NCBI GenBank assembly: GCA_001839685.1 | Contig: MLAK01000636.1 | Coordinates: forward strand, 23,287 to 87,286 | Reading direction: 5' to 3' | Source: Tritrichomonas foetus | Lineage: Eukaryota; Parabasalia; Tritrichomonadida; Tritrichomonadidae | DNA: 64,000 bases | Shown: in pieces, positions 20,911 through 29,805 of the stretch | How positions within the stretch are numbered: the first letter of the stretch is position 1 | Layout of the letters: the number at the start of each line of letters is the position of its first letter | Position numbers and translations under genes: made by a program | The notes under the pieces: generated by a model | Databases searched by the model: none | What the model was told of the DNA's origin: nothing | What the model saw: the letters and a program-made list of their open reading frames with translations, nothing else

Positions 20911-23900
20911 TTAAGTGTCACTTACAGTCAGGTCTTGCCACTCTGGATCGAAACTGTGAGCTTTTCGAACGATTTTTGTAGGCGAAAAAGTCTTTAATGT
21001 AATATTTCTTTTTCCACGCACATTTGAAGCTCTTTCTATCTTCCTAACAAGCTTTTCACATCTTTCTTTACCAATTTTCTTGAATGTAATTTTCAATAAA
21101 AATTTATCATTTGCATTAATTAATCTCCAAATACGAGAAGCACATTTAATTAATTTTCTACACAGTTCAATATTTTCAAATGATTCGGAAAGATACATGA
21201 ATGAGAAATAAAGAACTTTTGAAACAATTTCATCATTATTTTTGAATTCTTTAGACAAGATGGTTCCAAGTTGTAATAAACTCATCACCAAATGTGACTC
21301 GTAATCAAATTTTTCATAAATTGATAAAAACTTGGGATTTTCTACAAAATTTGTTGGAATTTTATGAGTTAAAATATATCCAAGAAGTTCACAACCGCCT
21401 CTTTGAAAGTTATCGATTGCAACTTCTTCGATTTTTGGCATTGACTTGAAACATTTTGTTCTTTTGAGCGATTTATAAATTACATTTATTTTGAATTGAA
21501 TTGATTTTTCATCATCATTCAAAATTCTTAATAAAAAGTCATCAATTTCATAAAGTTTATCATTGGTTAATTTATCGAATAATAAAGTTATCACCAGATT
21601 GGTTTTGTCTTCATTGAAGGAAATAATTTGTTCAAAAAGTTTTTCGCTGATTTGACTGACATTTTTCGCCTTTCCATTATTGATAATGCATGCAACAGTC
21701 ATACAATTTACATTCTTAGGATTTACTGAACAATTTTTGAAGTAGAGTTGAGTAACTGATTCCCATATTGTTTTAAATTCTTTATTATTAGATTTCTCTG
21801 CACAAACTTTTAAGAAAAGGGCAAAATATTTCGATGAAATTTGATGATTTGATTTATTAATGGTTTTTAGTATTTGGGCCATTTGGTGTAAATCAATCAT
21901 AGTAAATTCAATCATACTTGTTAGACCAAGTAATGCAGATGAAACCCTCCACATTTCTTGACAATTCATAACTTCATTTAAAAAGAAACTTGACAATTTT
22001 TCTTCGGAGATTATATTTTCAACAACACTCGAATTTTCTGAGTGAGATGATGAATTTTTCATTAACCATATTAATGAAGTTATAATGTTTGAATAAATAT
22101 CACTAAACTTGGATCGAAAAGCTGAAATTTCACTCCAATTAGGTAAATTGCTGTTATTACTATTGTTATTATTCCATAAATCGTAAGCATTTTGAACAAT
22201 GTGTGAAAATTGAATCAAAAAGTCTGGAAACATGTTTTCAATCTTGCCAAAAATTTCATTATTTTCCCGTGCAACAGAAACCATTTGGGCAGCAATTGCA
22301 ATATAAGCAGATTCAGATTGGGACGATGATTTGGCTTTATTTAATCCTTCAATAAAACAATTACAAACATTTGTATTAGTTGATAAGTCTTGAATATGGA
22401 AATATAAAAACTTGGTAAGAAACGTTCCACTTAAAGAAATGTGTGAAAATGCAATTTTAGCGGCTGTTGAAAATTGAGAATCATATAATTCAAGCATTCT
22501 TTTTCCACTTTCATCTGTGAAATATGAAAATGTATCGAAAATTTTATCAAGTAGAATGAAGCACTCACTCCGTAAATTTTCACTTTGAAGCGAGCGAATT
22601 GTTGACGCAATGATATCATCAATGCACCCACTCATAAATGGACTAGTTTCTAAAATAACTGGCAAAAGAAGTTGTGCTATATTCATACAACACTTTTTCA
22701 CATTATCACAAGCACCAACATCAGTTCCAGGTAAAGTACCATTCATATTACATGATTTAATGATTGAAACCCATTCTTTCAGTCGATTTCTTACTTCATT
22801 TGTTTTTTCATTTCCACTTTCATTACTTTTATTGATTCCAGCATTCGATGAATCCGTATTATGTTGTGCAATATTTACAAAATTAGAAACTAAAACATTA
22901 ATGAATTCAGTGGCTCGGCTATCTCCAGTAATTTGTAAAATCATTAATACATGAGGAATTAATGAAAAGAAGTCAGCATTGGTATCAATCATTTTTGCAT
23001 AATCTGCAAAAACTCCACACGCTGCAGTTTTACATGATAAAGAAGTTCCTCTTGATTTTGGAAATGCTAAGTTTTCATTAATGACAAGATCTTTAGCGAA
23101 TGCAAAAGCAGCTCGAAGAACATGGAAATAAACACCTTTTGAATAAGGAACTTCACTATTTGCGAAACTTAAAATCACATTCTTTGATAAATTATAAAAG
23201 AATGCATGCGGTTTTTGTGGATTATTTGTTGAGTTATTCATTTCCGGAGAGAGAATCAAAAGTAATGCATTAAAAGCTTGAGCCATGTAATACATGATAT
23301 ATGGGCATAAGGCTTTTTCTTGTTGGAAGAGATTGAAAAAGAAATCTACTTGATTGGCAGTAAATGATGATAAAGATAATTGTACAATATATTGTTGATA
23401 TAATACCATTAATGAATAAACTGCATATACGGTATATTCTGTTGATAAAGCAAGATTATTTAAATCCAATAATATAGTAATAATTATATCTTCTGGTAAA
23501 TCTTTAATATAACCAAAAATTGCAGCTAATAAGAAACATTTTTCTCTTATTGAATGAAAATTGATAATTCTGGATAAAACATCGTTTAAATACTTCTTTT
23601 GATGCTGTTGTGTATATAATGCAATGCATTCCGAAAAAGTTTGAATTCTTAATGATACATTGATATCTAAGACATCAAGTATATTTTTATCATTAGTTAT
23701 TTTGCTATTCGTTTGATTTTTCTCAATTGTTGCATTAATTGCAGTAAATAAATGGTCAAGTAGATCATCATGAAATAAACTAGCAGTTGCAGGATTTTTC
23801 AGTAAAGATAAAATAAGTGATGGTGCTATTTGATAATTATATTGACTTGTATATAGTAATTCAACAAAATACTTTCCCATATCAGCAGGAAGTGATAAAA

Positions 23901-25827
23901 TATAATCAGGATATATAGCTATTGCATTTTGCGAAAAAACATTCGAATGAAGAGAAAGGAAAACTTTTGGAATATCTCTTGAAATTTCTGGACTTCTTTT
24001 TACTAGCATTAATGGAGACATCATTCCATTTTTTAAATTGGAGAAAACAAAATCAACTGGTGGATTTGAAGTATTTACAAGACTTCTAATTTTTCGACCA
24101 AGTAAATTTGAAATTCTTTCATCTTTTTCAATCTCACTAAAACATTTGAGCATGCAAATATTTGTCGTTGTTGAAGGTAATGCATCATTTGTATATATAA
24201 CAGTAAGCGCACGCGTAGAATTCTTCAGCTTTGGATATTGAACAATAAACTGTGCAACTGTTGAAGCTAACCATGAGCAGCGTTGTATTACATTTTCGCT
24301 AAGTATTGTGTTATTTTCATAAAAGTATGAAAATAATTCTAGTGCATGATCAGCATCATCTAAAGAAAAGAAAGATGAAGGAACAACGCACATTAAAGTA
24401 AAAGCACTTTGAAAAGCTCCATTCCAAACTTGTGTTGCTTTTAATCCTTTTGAGATTGCTGTTTCTATATTTTCTCTATAATCATATGCAAGCTCAGGCC
24501 TATGACAAATAATTGTAGCCGCAACCATCGATAAACATTTTATTTCACGATTTAGGTTTTGGTAGGCTTCTGGTGGATTTGATAAGAAAATTGTTGACGT
24601 TTGAACGAATTGGGATGCAAGTTCAGGTGAACGAAGTGCAATTTTTGTAAAAAATGAAAGTGCCGATTCTCTCAAAGAAAGTTGAGGTTTTGTTGACATT
24701 TGAAACGCCAAAGCAGCAGTTAAATCTGTGCTTTCTTCGTCATATGCAAGAATGCGCATAAAATATAAAGTGTCAGCAGAAAGTTTGTTTTCTTTATTGG
24801 TTTTTTGAAAAAGTTGTCTTCTGTTATCAAATGAAATTAAATTAATAAAAGTGACTATTTCTTCAGGAATATTTTTACAAATAAATTTGAAAAACAGCAT
24901 GAGGTGTTTGTTGATATATGATGGTGAGATCATCACTAAAAATTTATGGAATATTAAGTGAATGTAATCAGGAAAATCTCTTAATAAGTTAGAGAAACAC
25001 TTTTTCAGATCATCATCGCCAACTTTATCTTTTTTTTCATTTAATTGAAAATCATTTTTGCTTTTTTCGTCAACTGTACAGTCTTTCAGATTATGAATCA
25101 TGAGCTTTGCTAATAGGAATCCAATTTCTTCTACTATAAATGGTGAAGTAAATTCATTATCAAGTAAGAATTTAATGTTTGGATAAATTTTTTGAAAATT
25201 GATTTTTGATTTCAAAATTGTGCGCAATAATCGAATAGAGAGTAATATCGTGATTTCATTATTTGATGTTAATCCTTTCATAGCTAATCGTGATGATTTG
25301 TCGATAAATACATTTCCAGTTAATTCTCTTCTCCCTTTTTTGAAGCACATTGTAATTGAATATAAAACTGGTTGGATTTGTGAAAAAGGCAAAGATAGCA
25401 AACCTTTAGCAAATCCAGCAATCATTGACAACGAATGTGTTCCTATTAATTTCGTTACATATCCAGCTGCATATATTGAAGCTTTATATGGTCGCTTTCC
25501 AACATCAGTAAATAAATTCCATGTTTTCCCAATTCGGTTATCTGTTTTATATAGGCTGACTAAGCAGGAAGCGATTCTGACTGAGCATGAAACAGATAAA
25601 TCACCTTTATTTGTGTGAAGAAGAGAAATTAGTAAATTTTCTAATTTATCGAAATAGGAATCTGAAATTGTTGATGGCAAGATAATCTCGTAATTTACTA
25701 AACTGTCGCATATAATTCGTTCGGCTGGTTGAAGGCGCTTTGATTTGACTAATTTCTCTAAATTTAAGATTAAATCATCCATTTGTTCAAATTCAATTAA
25801 AAGTTTCACTTTTTCAATAGTTTTCAT
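20911..25827 (-). CDS. HEAT-repeat giant protein, HEATR5/Laa1-like
   Basis: The protein has 1638 residues from the first ATG (25827-25825). A longer reading from an upstream TTG at 25863 is unlikely. The whole protein reads as helical HEAT-type solenoid. The N-terminal layout matches HEATR5 proteins: a helical pair with SVRIASCLVSLYKTDNRIGK, then YAAGYVTKLIG, then KSSRLAMKGL and LLSIRLLRTILKS. In other eukaryotes HEATR5/Laa1 binds AP-1 and associated factors on trans-Golgi and endosomal membranes and helps clathrin-coat sorting. The assignment rests on layout and scattered similarity, so it could be another HEAT scaffold. There are no frame breaks. A short basic tail ends in LTVSDT. Confidence 0.6.
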   Translation of the reverse strand: MKTIEKVKLLIEFEQMDDLILNLEKLVKSKRLQPAERIICDSLVNYEIILPSTISDSYFDKLENLLISLLHTNKGDLSVSCSVRIASCLVSLYKTDNRIGKTWNLFTDVGKRPYKASIYAAGYVTKLIGTHSLSMIAGFAKGLLSLPFSQIQPVLYSITMCFKKGRRELTGNVFIDKSSRLAMKGLTSNNEITILLSIRLLRTILKSKINFQKIYPNIKFLLDNEFTSPFIVEEIGFLLAKLMIHNLKDCTVDEKSKNDFQLNEKKDKVGDDDLKKCFSNLLRDFPDYIHLIFHKFLVMISPSYINKHLMLFFKFICKNIPEEIVTFINLISFDNRRQLFQKTNKENKLSADTLYFMRILAYDEESTDLTAALAFQMSTKPQLSLRESALSFFTKIALRSPELASQFVQTSTIFLSNPPEAYQNLNREIKCLSMVAATIICHRPELAYDYRENIETAISKGLKATQVWNGAFQSAFTLMCVVPSSFFSLDDADHALELFSYFYENNTILSENVIQRCSWLASTVAQFIVQYPKLKNSTRALTVIYTNDALPSTTTNICMLKCFSEIEKDERISNLLGRKIRSLVNTSNPPVDFVFSNLKNGMMSPLMLVKRSPEISRDIPKVFLSLHSNVFSQNAIAIYPDYILSLPADMGKYFVELLYTSQYNYQIAPSLILSLLKNPATASLFHDDLLDHLFTAINATIEKNQTNSKITNDKNILDVLDINVSLRIQTFSECIALYTQQHQKKYLNDVLSRIINFHSIREKCFLLAAIFGYIKDLPEDIIITILLDLNNLALSTEYTVYAVYSLMVLYQQYIVQLSLSSFTANQVDFFFNLFQQEKALCPYIMYYMAQAFNALLLILSPEMNNSTNNPQKPHAFFYNLSKNVILSFANSEVPYSKGVYFHVLRAAFAFAKDLVINENLAFPKSRGTSLSCKTAACGVFADYAKMIDTNADFFSLIPHVLMILQITGDSRATEFINVLVSNFVNIAQHNTDSSNAGINKSNESGNEKTNEVRNRLKEWVSIIKSCNMNGTLPGTDVGACDNVKKCCMNIAQLLLPVILETSPFMSGCIDDIIASTIRSLQSENLRSECFILLDKIFDTFSYFTDESGKRMLELYDSQFSTAAKIAFSHISLSGTFLTKFLYFHIQDLSTNTNVCNCFIEGLNKAKSSSQSESAYIAIAAQMVSVARENNEIFGKIENMFPDFLIQFSHIVQNAYDLWNNNNSNNSNLPNWSEISAFRSKFSDIYSNIITSLIWLMKNSSSHSENSSVVENIISEEKLSSFFLNEVMNCQEMWRVSSALLGLTSMIEFTMIDLHQMAQILKTINKSNHQISSKYFALFLKVCAEKSNNKEFKTIWESVTQLYFKNCSVNPKNVNCMTVACIINNGKAKNVSQISEKLFEQIISFNEDKTNLVITLLFDKLTNDKLYEIDDFLLRILNDDEKSIQFKINVIYKSLKRTKCFKSMPKIEEVAIDNFQRGGCELLGYILTHKIPTNFVENPKFLSIYEKFDYESHLVMSLLQLGTILSKEFKNNDEIVSKVLYFSFMYLSESFENIELCRKLIKCASRIWRLINANDKFLLKITFKKIGKERCEKLVRKIERASNVRGKRNITLKTFSPTKIVRKAHSFDPEWQDLTVSDT

Positions 25828-26052
25828 ATCTCGGCGATAATGTAAAGTATTAAAATTATTCAAAGGAAATTACGGTTGGAGCGATGACGAATTTTTTACT
25901 TCACCTTTGAAGAGATTTCGTATCGTCTAAAATCTTCGATTTTAAAGAGAATTGAAATTGAGATAAAAGGACTAGATTTTGGATCATTACTAACCCTTCT
26001 ATTTGTGATGGGTAATTGAAACCGGCAAGGCGACTATTATCTTCAAATACCC
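25828..26052. promoter_or_regulatory. Upstream region of the HEATR5-like gene
   Basis: A short AT-rich upstream flank for the minus-strand gene, cut at 26053 by the inserted mobile element. If that insertion is recent, the native upstream sequence continues at 26950. Confidence 0.4.
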
Positions 26053-26060
26053 ATCATATA
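26053..26060 (+). repeat. Left 8-bp target-site duplication (ATCATATA)
   Basis: Identical to 26942-26949. It directly abuts the left terminal inverted repeat. Confidence 0.85.
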
Positions 26061-26941
26061 AAAAGTACACAACCTGGAAATACGTTTATTTTCATTAAAT
26101 AAACTGAACTTTTTCGAATCTTGGAAACAACTTCCCGACTCTCTGATGCTTAATTTACAGCAACGAATTTTTGCTGGATAGATCTCAACCAATAAAAAAT
26201 GCCAAAATTCGCTTGATTACTATTTTCGAAATTACACGTTATTTCTAAAATCTCCAGGCAGATGAAAGATTTTGCCCTTTCCACTAGATCAAAGAGTTAC
26301 TCAAATATTTCTCTATATTATCCCTACTATGTGGACAATTTTATCGAATTTATCTTGCAATACACCAATTTTATTGAATTTGAATTNGCTTAGATTTTTT
26401 TTCAAACTTTGCCAACATGCACAATTTCGTCAGAATGTATTAACATCGATTTATAAAGCATTTTCGTCTTTTGGTTGTCGAGAATTACGTTCTCAAAAAA
26501 AATTCGATATTTGATCAAAATCTAATGAACCAATTGTATTCAACTCACACAAAATCATGAACATTCTTATTAATAAAGAAGGAAATTGAATTTAATTCTG
26601 AAATTATTTGAGAATCTTATTTTTTGGGCATAATTTTTTTTTCTTTCTTAAAATCCTTTTGAAGGAGCTTATCCATGTAAATACTCTCAAAAATCAAGGA
26701 TATGTCGCATATGTGTGGGAAAAAAGTAGATTTTCATTTTCAATGGAATAGACGATTATAATGTATTCAAAACAATAAGTATTTCTAAAAAAATTGCTTT
26801 TTTTATTAAATCGAAGAATATCTCAAAAATAAAAAGACAAAATCTTTTAATATTTTGGATATATTATTTTTTAATTATGCTAATTATATGGAGAAAATAT
26901 AAATAAAATCATAAGCGTAGAAGCATAGGTTGTGTACTTTT
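26061..26941. mobile_element. Non-autonomous DNA transposon, 881 bp, hAT-like by target duplication
   Basis: Both ends carry a perfect 15-bp inverted repeat: AAAAGTACACAACCT at 26061-26075 and its reverse complement at 26927-26941. Both are flanked by the identical octamer ATCATATA, a textbook target-site duplication. Eight base pairs is the size made by hAT, P and Merlin transposases. The terminus loosely fits the hAT end pattern (A, purine, any, G at positions 2-5). The inside has no transposase, only a decayed coding fragment at 26262-26514. One ambiguous base (n, 26387) lies within. Perfect repeats and duplication imply a young insertion, 234 bases upstream of the HEATR5-like start. Confidence 0.8.
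26262..26514 (+). pseudogene. Decayed coding fragment inside the mobile element
   Basis: ATG at 26262 opens 43 coding-like codons (MKDFALSTRSKSYSNI...) ending at TAG 26391, next to the ambiguous base at 26387. A coding-like stretch resumes in another frame (KLCQHAQFRQNVLTSIYKAF...) to TGA at 26512-26514. Together they look like a gene of about 83 residues with one frameshift. I do not recognise the family, and I cannot tell whether it is a transposase remnant or captured host sequence. Confidence 0.35.
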
Positions 26942-26949
26942 ATCATATA
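26942..26949 (+). repeat. Right 8-bp target-site duplication (ATCATATA)
   Basis: Identical to 26053-26060. It directly follows the right terminal inverted repeat. Confidence 0.85.
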
Positions 26950-27951
26950 TTATGCTTAGTGAATAGATTCTGAATATTGTTGTCGTCCACAACTTAGATT
27001 CCGAATAACTCACATGTGGAGAGATATTAATTGATTTTTGTTAAGAATGTAGAATGAAAAGTTAAATTTTGGTGGTGATCACAAATATTATTATTTTCAA
27101 ATTCTTCCATTCAATCTCAATTGATTAATACAATTCAAACTTTTGATAGATAGATCAGGAAAATGTAATTGACATGTTATTTCCGAATAAAAACAAATTT
27201 CAGCAAAAACGATTATAATTAGATGAAGATTTTAGAGTTTTAAGAGCAAATAAAATAGTTAATAATTAATTTTTAAGTTTTTCTTCCGTGGAAAAGTGAT
27301 TTGCAGTGTTAATAGGCTTATTCTCAAAATTTCTATTCGACAAATTTGAATGAATCGCTTACCAAATGTGAATTTTATATTATTGTTTATTATTACACCT
27401 TAATGAACATATAATCACGAAATAAATTGGATTTTGGTTAGGATATATACAGAGTTTCATGTTTACAATGTTTAATAGATTGAGACATATTTGAAAAAGC
27501 TCGCCAACATAGAAACATTTCTTAAGAATTAATATTTTCAAAGGAAATTATTTTATCAATCATTATTCGCGAAACTCTCCTAAATACAAAATGATATCAA
27601 TTCGAGTTAGGACATGAAAAGTGATCTTTCTTTTGATTCCAGAAAGTCCAGACAATCATATGAATGAAATTAATTTTTTAGATTGAAAGATTTCCTCAAA
27701 AAATATTGATCTAATTCAATTTCGATCTCTTAAACTCCTCCAAAAGTATTCAAAAAAGTGGCCCAAAATTTATTTTTCGATCAACATTCAATATTCTCAC
27801 AATTTCCTCAAAGAATGAAATACTTGTTTTATCTTCATATCATTGCAAAAACCCGAATTATTGACATAAGATTATAATTAACAAATTAAGCCTTTTATAT
27901 AAATCCACTTTTCAAAATTTGAATGCCACTCTCAATTAATTCTGTTAAACC
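26950..27951. other. Intergenic between the mobile element and the KATNIP-like gene
   Basis: It holds the small inverted-repeat element at 27451-27578. I see no gene. The last 60 bases before ATG 27952 are pyrimidine-rich, with TCAA/TCAC motifs of the kind trichomonads use as initiator, but no single clear one. Confidence 0.5.
27451..27578. repeat. MITE-like inverted-repeat element, copy A (about 128 bp)
   Basis: The ends are AGAGTTTC (27451-27458) and GAAACTCT (27571-27578), a perfect 8-bp inverted pair with further weak symmetry inside. The interior shares TTGAGACAT, TTTGAAAA, CATAGAAACATTTCTT and TTTCAAAG, in the same order, with 55272-55425. I see no clear target duplication. Confidence 0.5.
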
Positions 27952-29214
27952 ATGATGAAGAACCTTGCATTGAGTCGAAAAACCACGCTGCCTTGTCTAA
28001 TTCCACCTCAGGCGAAACATTATCCTCTCAAAAACCCCGCCGAAATATCAAGCCGGTCAATAGCGAATAATTTGCAATTATTTAAACGACTCAGTATGAC
28101 GAGCTCTCAGTTTCACAAAAAGTTGTTAGCTTCTTCTCGCAATCTAACTGTCAGCACACGAAAAGTTATCGTTAAGATATTCTCAAAATGGGGATCATCG
28201 AAATATGTTGAATGCACAGAAATCAACGCAATGAATGAATCCATGAAATCTCTGCCAATTGATAGTGTTGACATCTATCCAAAAGAAAAATGGAATGAAA
28301 CATTGTCCAATTTAATAAATCATAAAATTTCTGAAGATGACGGTTGGAAATGTGAATTTGAAAACTCTTCTGAAAATTGTAATAATAATATAAATATTTC
28401 TGATATTTCTGAAATAATGAGCTATGATACAAGCGTTTTTCATACTCAGAATTTCATTTGTTTAATTTTCAAGGTTCACGCTGATCAGCCAGTTTCTTAT
28501 TTAAGATTCTTTTCTAACAGTGAAAACTTCATAAAAGATGTGGAAGTGTGGGAAGAGGGAAGGTTATGTTATAGAGGTGAAATTTCACGTGAATTTGGAG
28601 CGGTTATTCATTTAAATCCAACTCCATATAATATAACAAGAAGACTTTCGAATATTTTATTTGATGCAAATGAATTAAAATATTCACGTGATTGTTATGG
28701 AATTATTCCACAAATTTTCGCCAAAACAGTCACTTTCACATTCTTTGAGAACTATTCGTCTGATCCAGAAAAGAAAAATATCTTCGGATTAAATGAAGTT
28801 CAATTTTTTGATAATGAGAAAAATTTAATCCCTGAAGAAGCAATCGAAAAAGTTGTGTATGAAAAATGTAATTTTGTAGAATCTTGTAAGTATCCTGTAG
28901 AACCACCAATTTTGCTCTGTTCATGGTGCATTCGTGGATTTGAAGGAATGACGCCTAAATTAACGGTTACTTTTCGCCAAAAGTATGCAATTTCAAAGAT
29001 TCGGATAGTAAATCTTTCTGCACTTGAGTATTCAACCGAATATGGAGTTGCCAAAATGAAAATCGATCTGGAGGGACAAACTTTGTTCATTGGAAAATTG
29101 TTCCAAGACATGCTTAGAAAAGATTCTTGGAAGGCTGAAAATTATGTATTCATAAACGATTTAACACATCGAAAATGCCAACAAAATAACAACAAAGAAA
29201 AAGTTGAAGAATAA
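27952..29214 (+). CDS. Short katanin-interacting-protein-like (KATNIP/DUF4457) protein
   Basis: The protein has 420 residues. Two beta-rich modules are visible. In the first (about 180-300), YLRFFSNSENFIKDVEVWEE and GEISREFG are followed by FGLNEVQFFDNEKN. In the second, ISKIRIVNLSALEYSTEYGV is followed by MKIDLEGQTLFIGKL. This pattern (IRI.N...S...GV..M.I.L.G..IF.G.L, with GLNxVxFFD between modules) is that of DUF4457 in KATNIP (KIAA0556), a ciliary-base protein that binds katanin and microtubules. Animal KATNIP is several times longer, so this is a minimal version. The first 120 residues are basic and Ser-rich with no domain. A role at the flagellar basal apparatus fits a flagellate but is inferred. 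Confidence 0.7.
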   Translation: MMKNLALSRKTTLPCLIPPQAKHYPLKNPAEISSRSIANNLQLFKRLSMTSSQFHKKLLASSRNLTVSTRKVIVKIFSKWGSSKYVECTEINAMNESMKSLPIDSVDIYPKEKWNETLSNLINHKISEDDGWKCEFENSSENCNNNINISDISEIMSYDTSVFHTQNFICLIFKVHADQPVSYLRFFSNSENFIKDVEVWEEGRLCYRGEISREFGAVIHLNPTPYNITRRLSNILFDANELKYSRDCYGIIPQIFAKTVTFTFFENYSSDPEKKNIFGLNEVQFFDNEKNLIPEEAIEKVVYEKCNFVESCKYPVEPPILLCSWCIRGFEGMTPKLTVTFRQKYAISKIRIVNLSALEYSTEYGVAKMKIDLEGQTLFIGKLFQDMLRKDSWKAENYVFINDLTHRKCQQNNNKEKVEE

Positions 29215-29805
29215 TTTTCATTGATTCAAACAAGCCAACAACTTCAACTACCAAAACAAAATAATCAAAAAAAAAAAAAAAAAAAAAAAAAAATGATGAA
29301 GCTATTTTAATTAGTGTTGTGGTGTTCTGTATGATTTCTTGTATTATATATATTAATAAAATATTCACTATTATCTTAAAAATATTGTTTAAATATATTT
29401 TTATTTCTAAATATACTTGATTATCAAGACTGAAGGTTTAACACCAAAAATCGAATACTTGGGTTCAACGCTCCTTTTTCCATTCTGAAGTTTCATGTAT
29501 GCAATAATATATATGTATATATATATATTTAGATAGAGATGAACAAATATATAAAACGTGGGTGTGTTGATAGATATAAGATACAGAGAAAGTTTTTCTA
29601 TCAGGCCAAATTCAGTTTTAATATTAATGAAGGTATTTCGACAAAATAATTATAGAGTATATTTTTCTTTAAATTCCTGTAAAATAGTTGACAAATGGAA
29701 AGAAAAAAGAAAAGAAATCCATAGCTATATTTTTATTAACATATATATTATATATCACTTTTTTCTATCTATTATTCTATCATATATGAAAGGAAAATTG
29801 GGAAA
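29215..29805. other. Convergent intergenic spacer
   Basis: It lies between the 3' ends of the KATNIP-like gene and TOR. It contains a 27-A run (29267-29293) and a TA-rich microsatellite (about 29505-29530). There is no gene. Confidence 0.6.
29267..29293. repeat. Poly-A tract (27 A)
   Basis: Homopolymer about 50 bases downstream of the KATNIP-like stop codon. Confidence 0.9.

Noticed and set aside
25828..25863. 12-residue TTG-initiated extension of the HEATR5-like protein
   Set aside because: No ATG upstream of 25827 in the frame, which is stopped at about 25870.
26007..26056. 9-bp inverted pair TGATGGGTA/TACCCATCA at the left transposon edge
   Set aside because: Short; overlaps the duplication by chance and does not bound the element.
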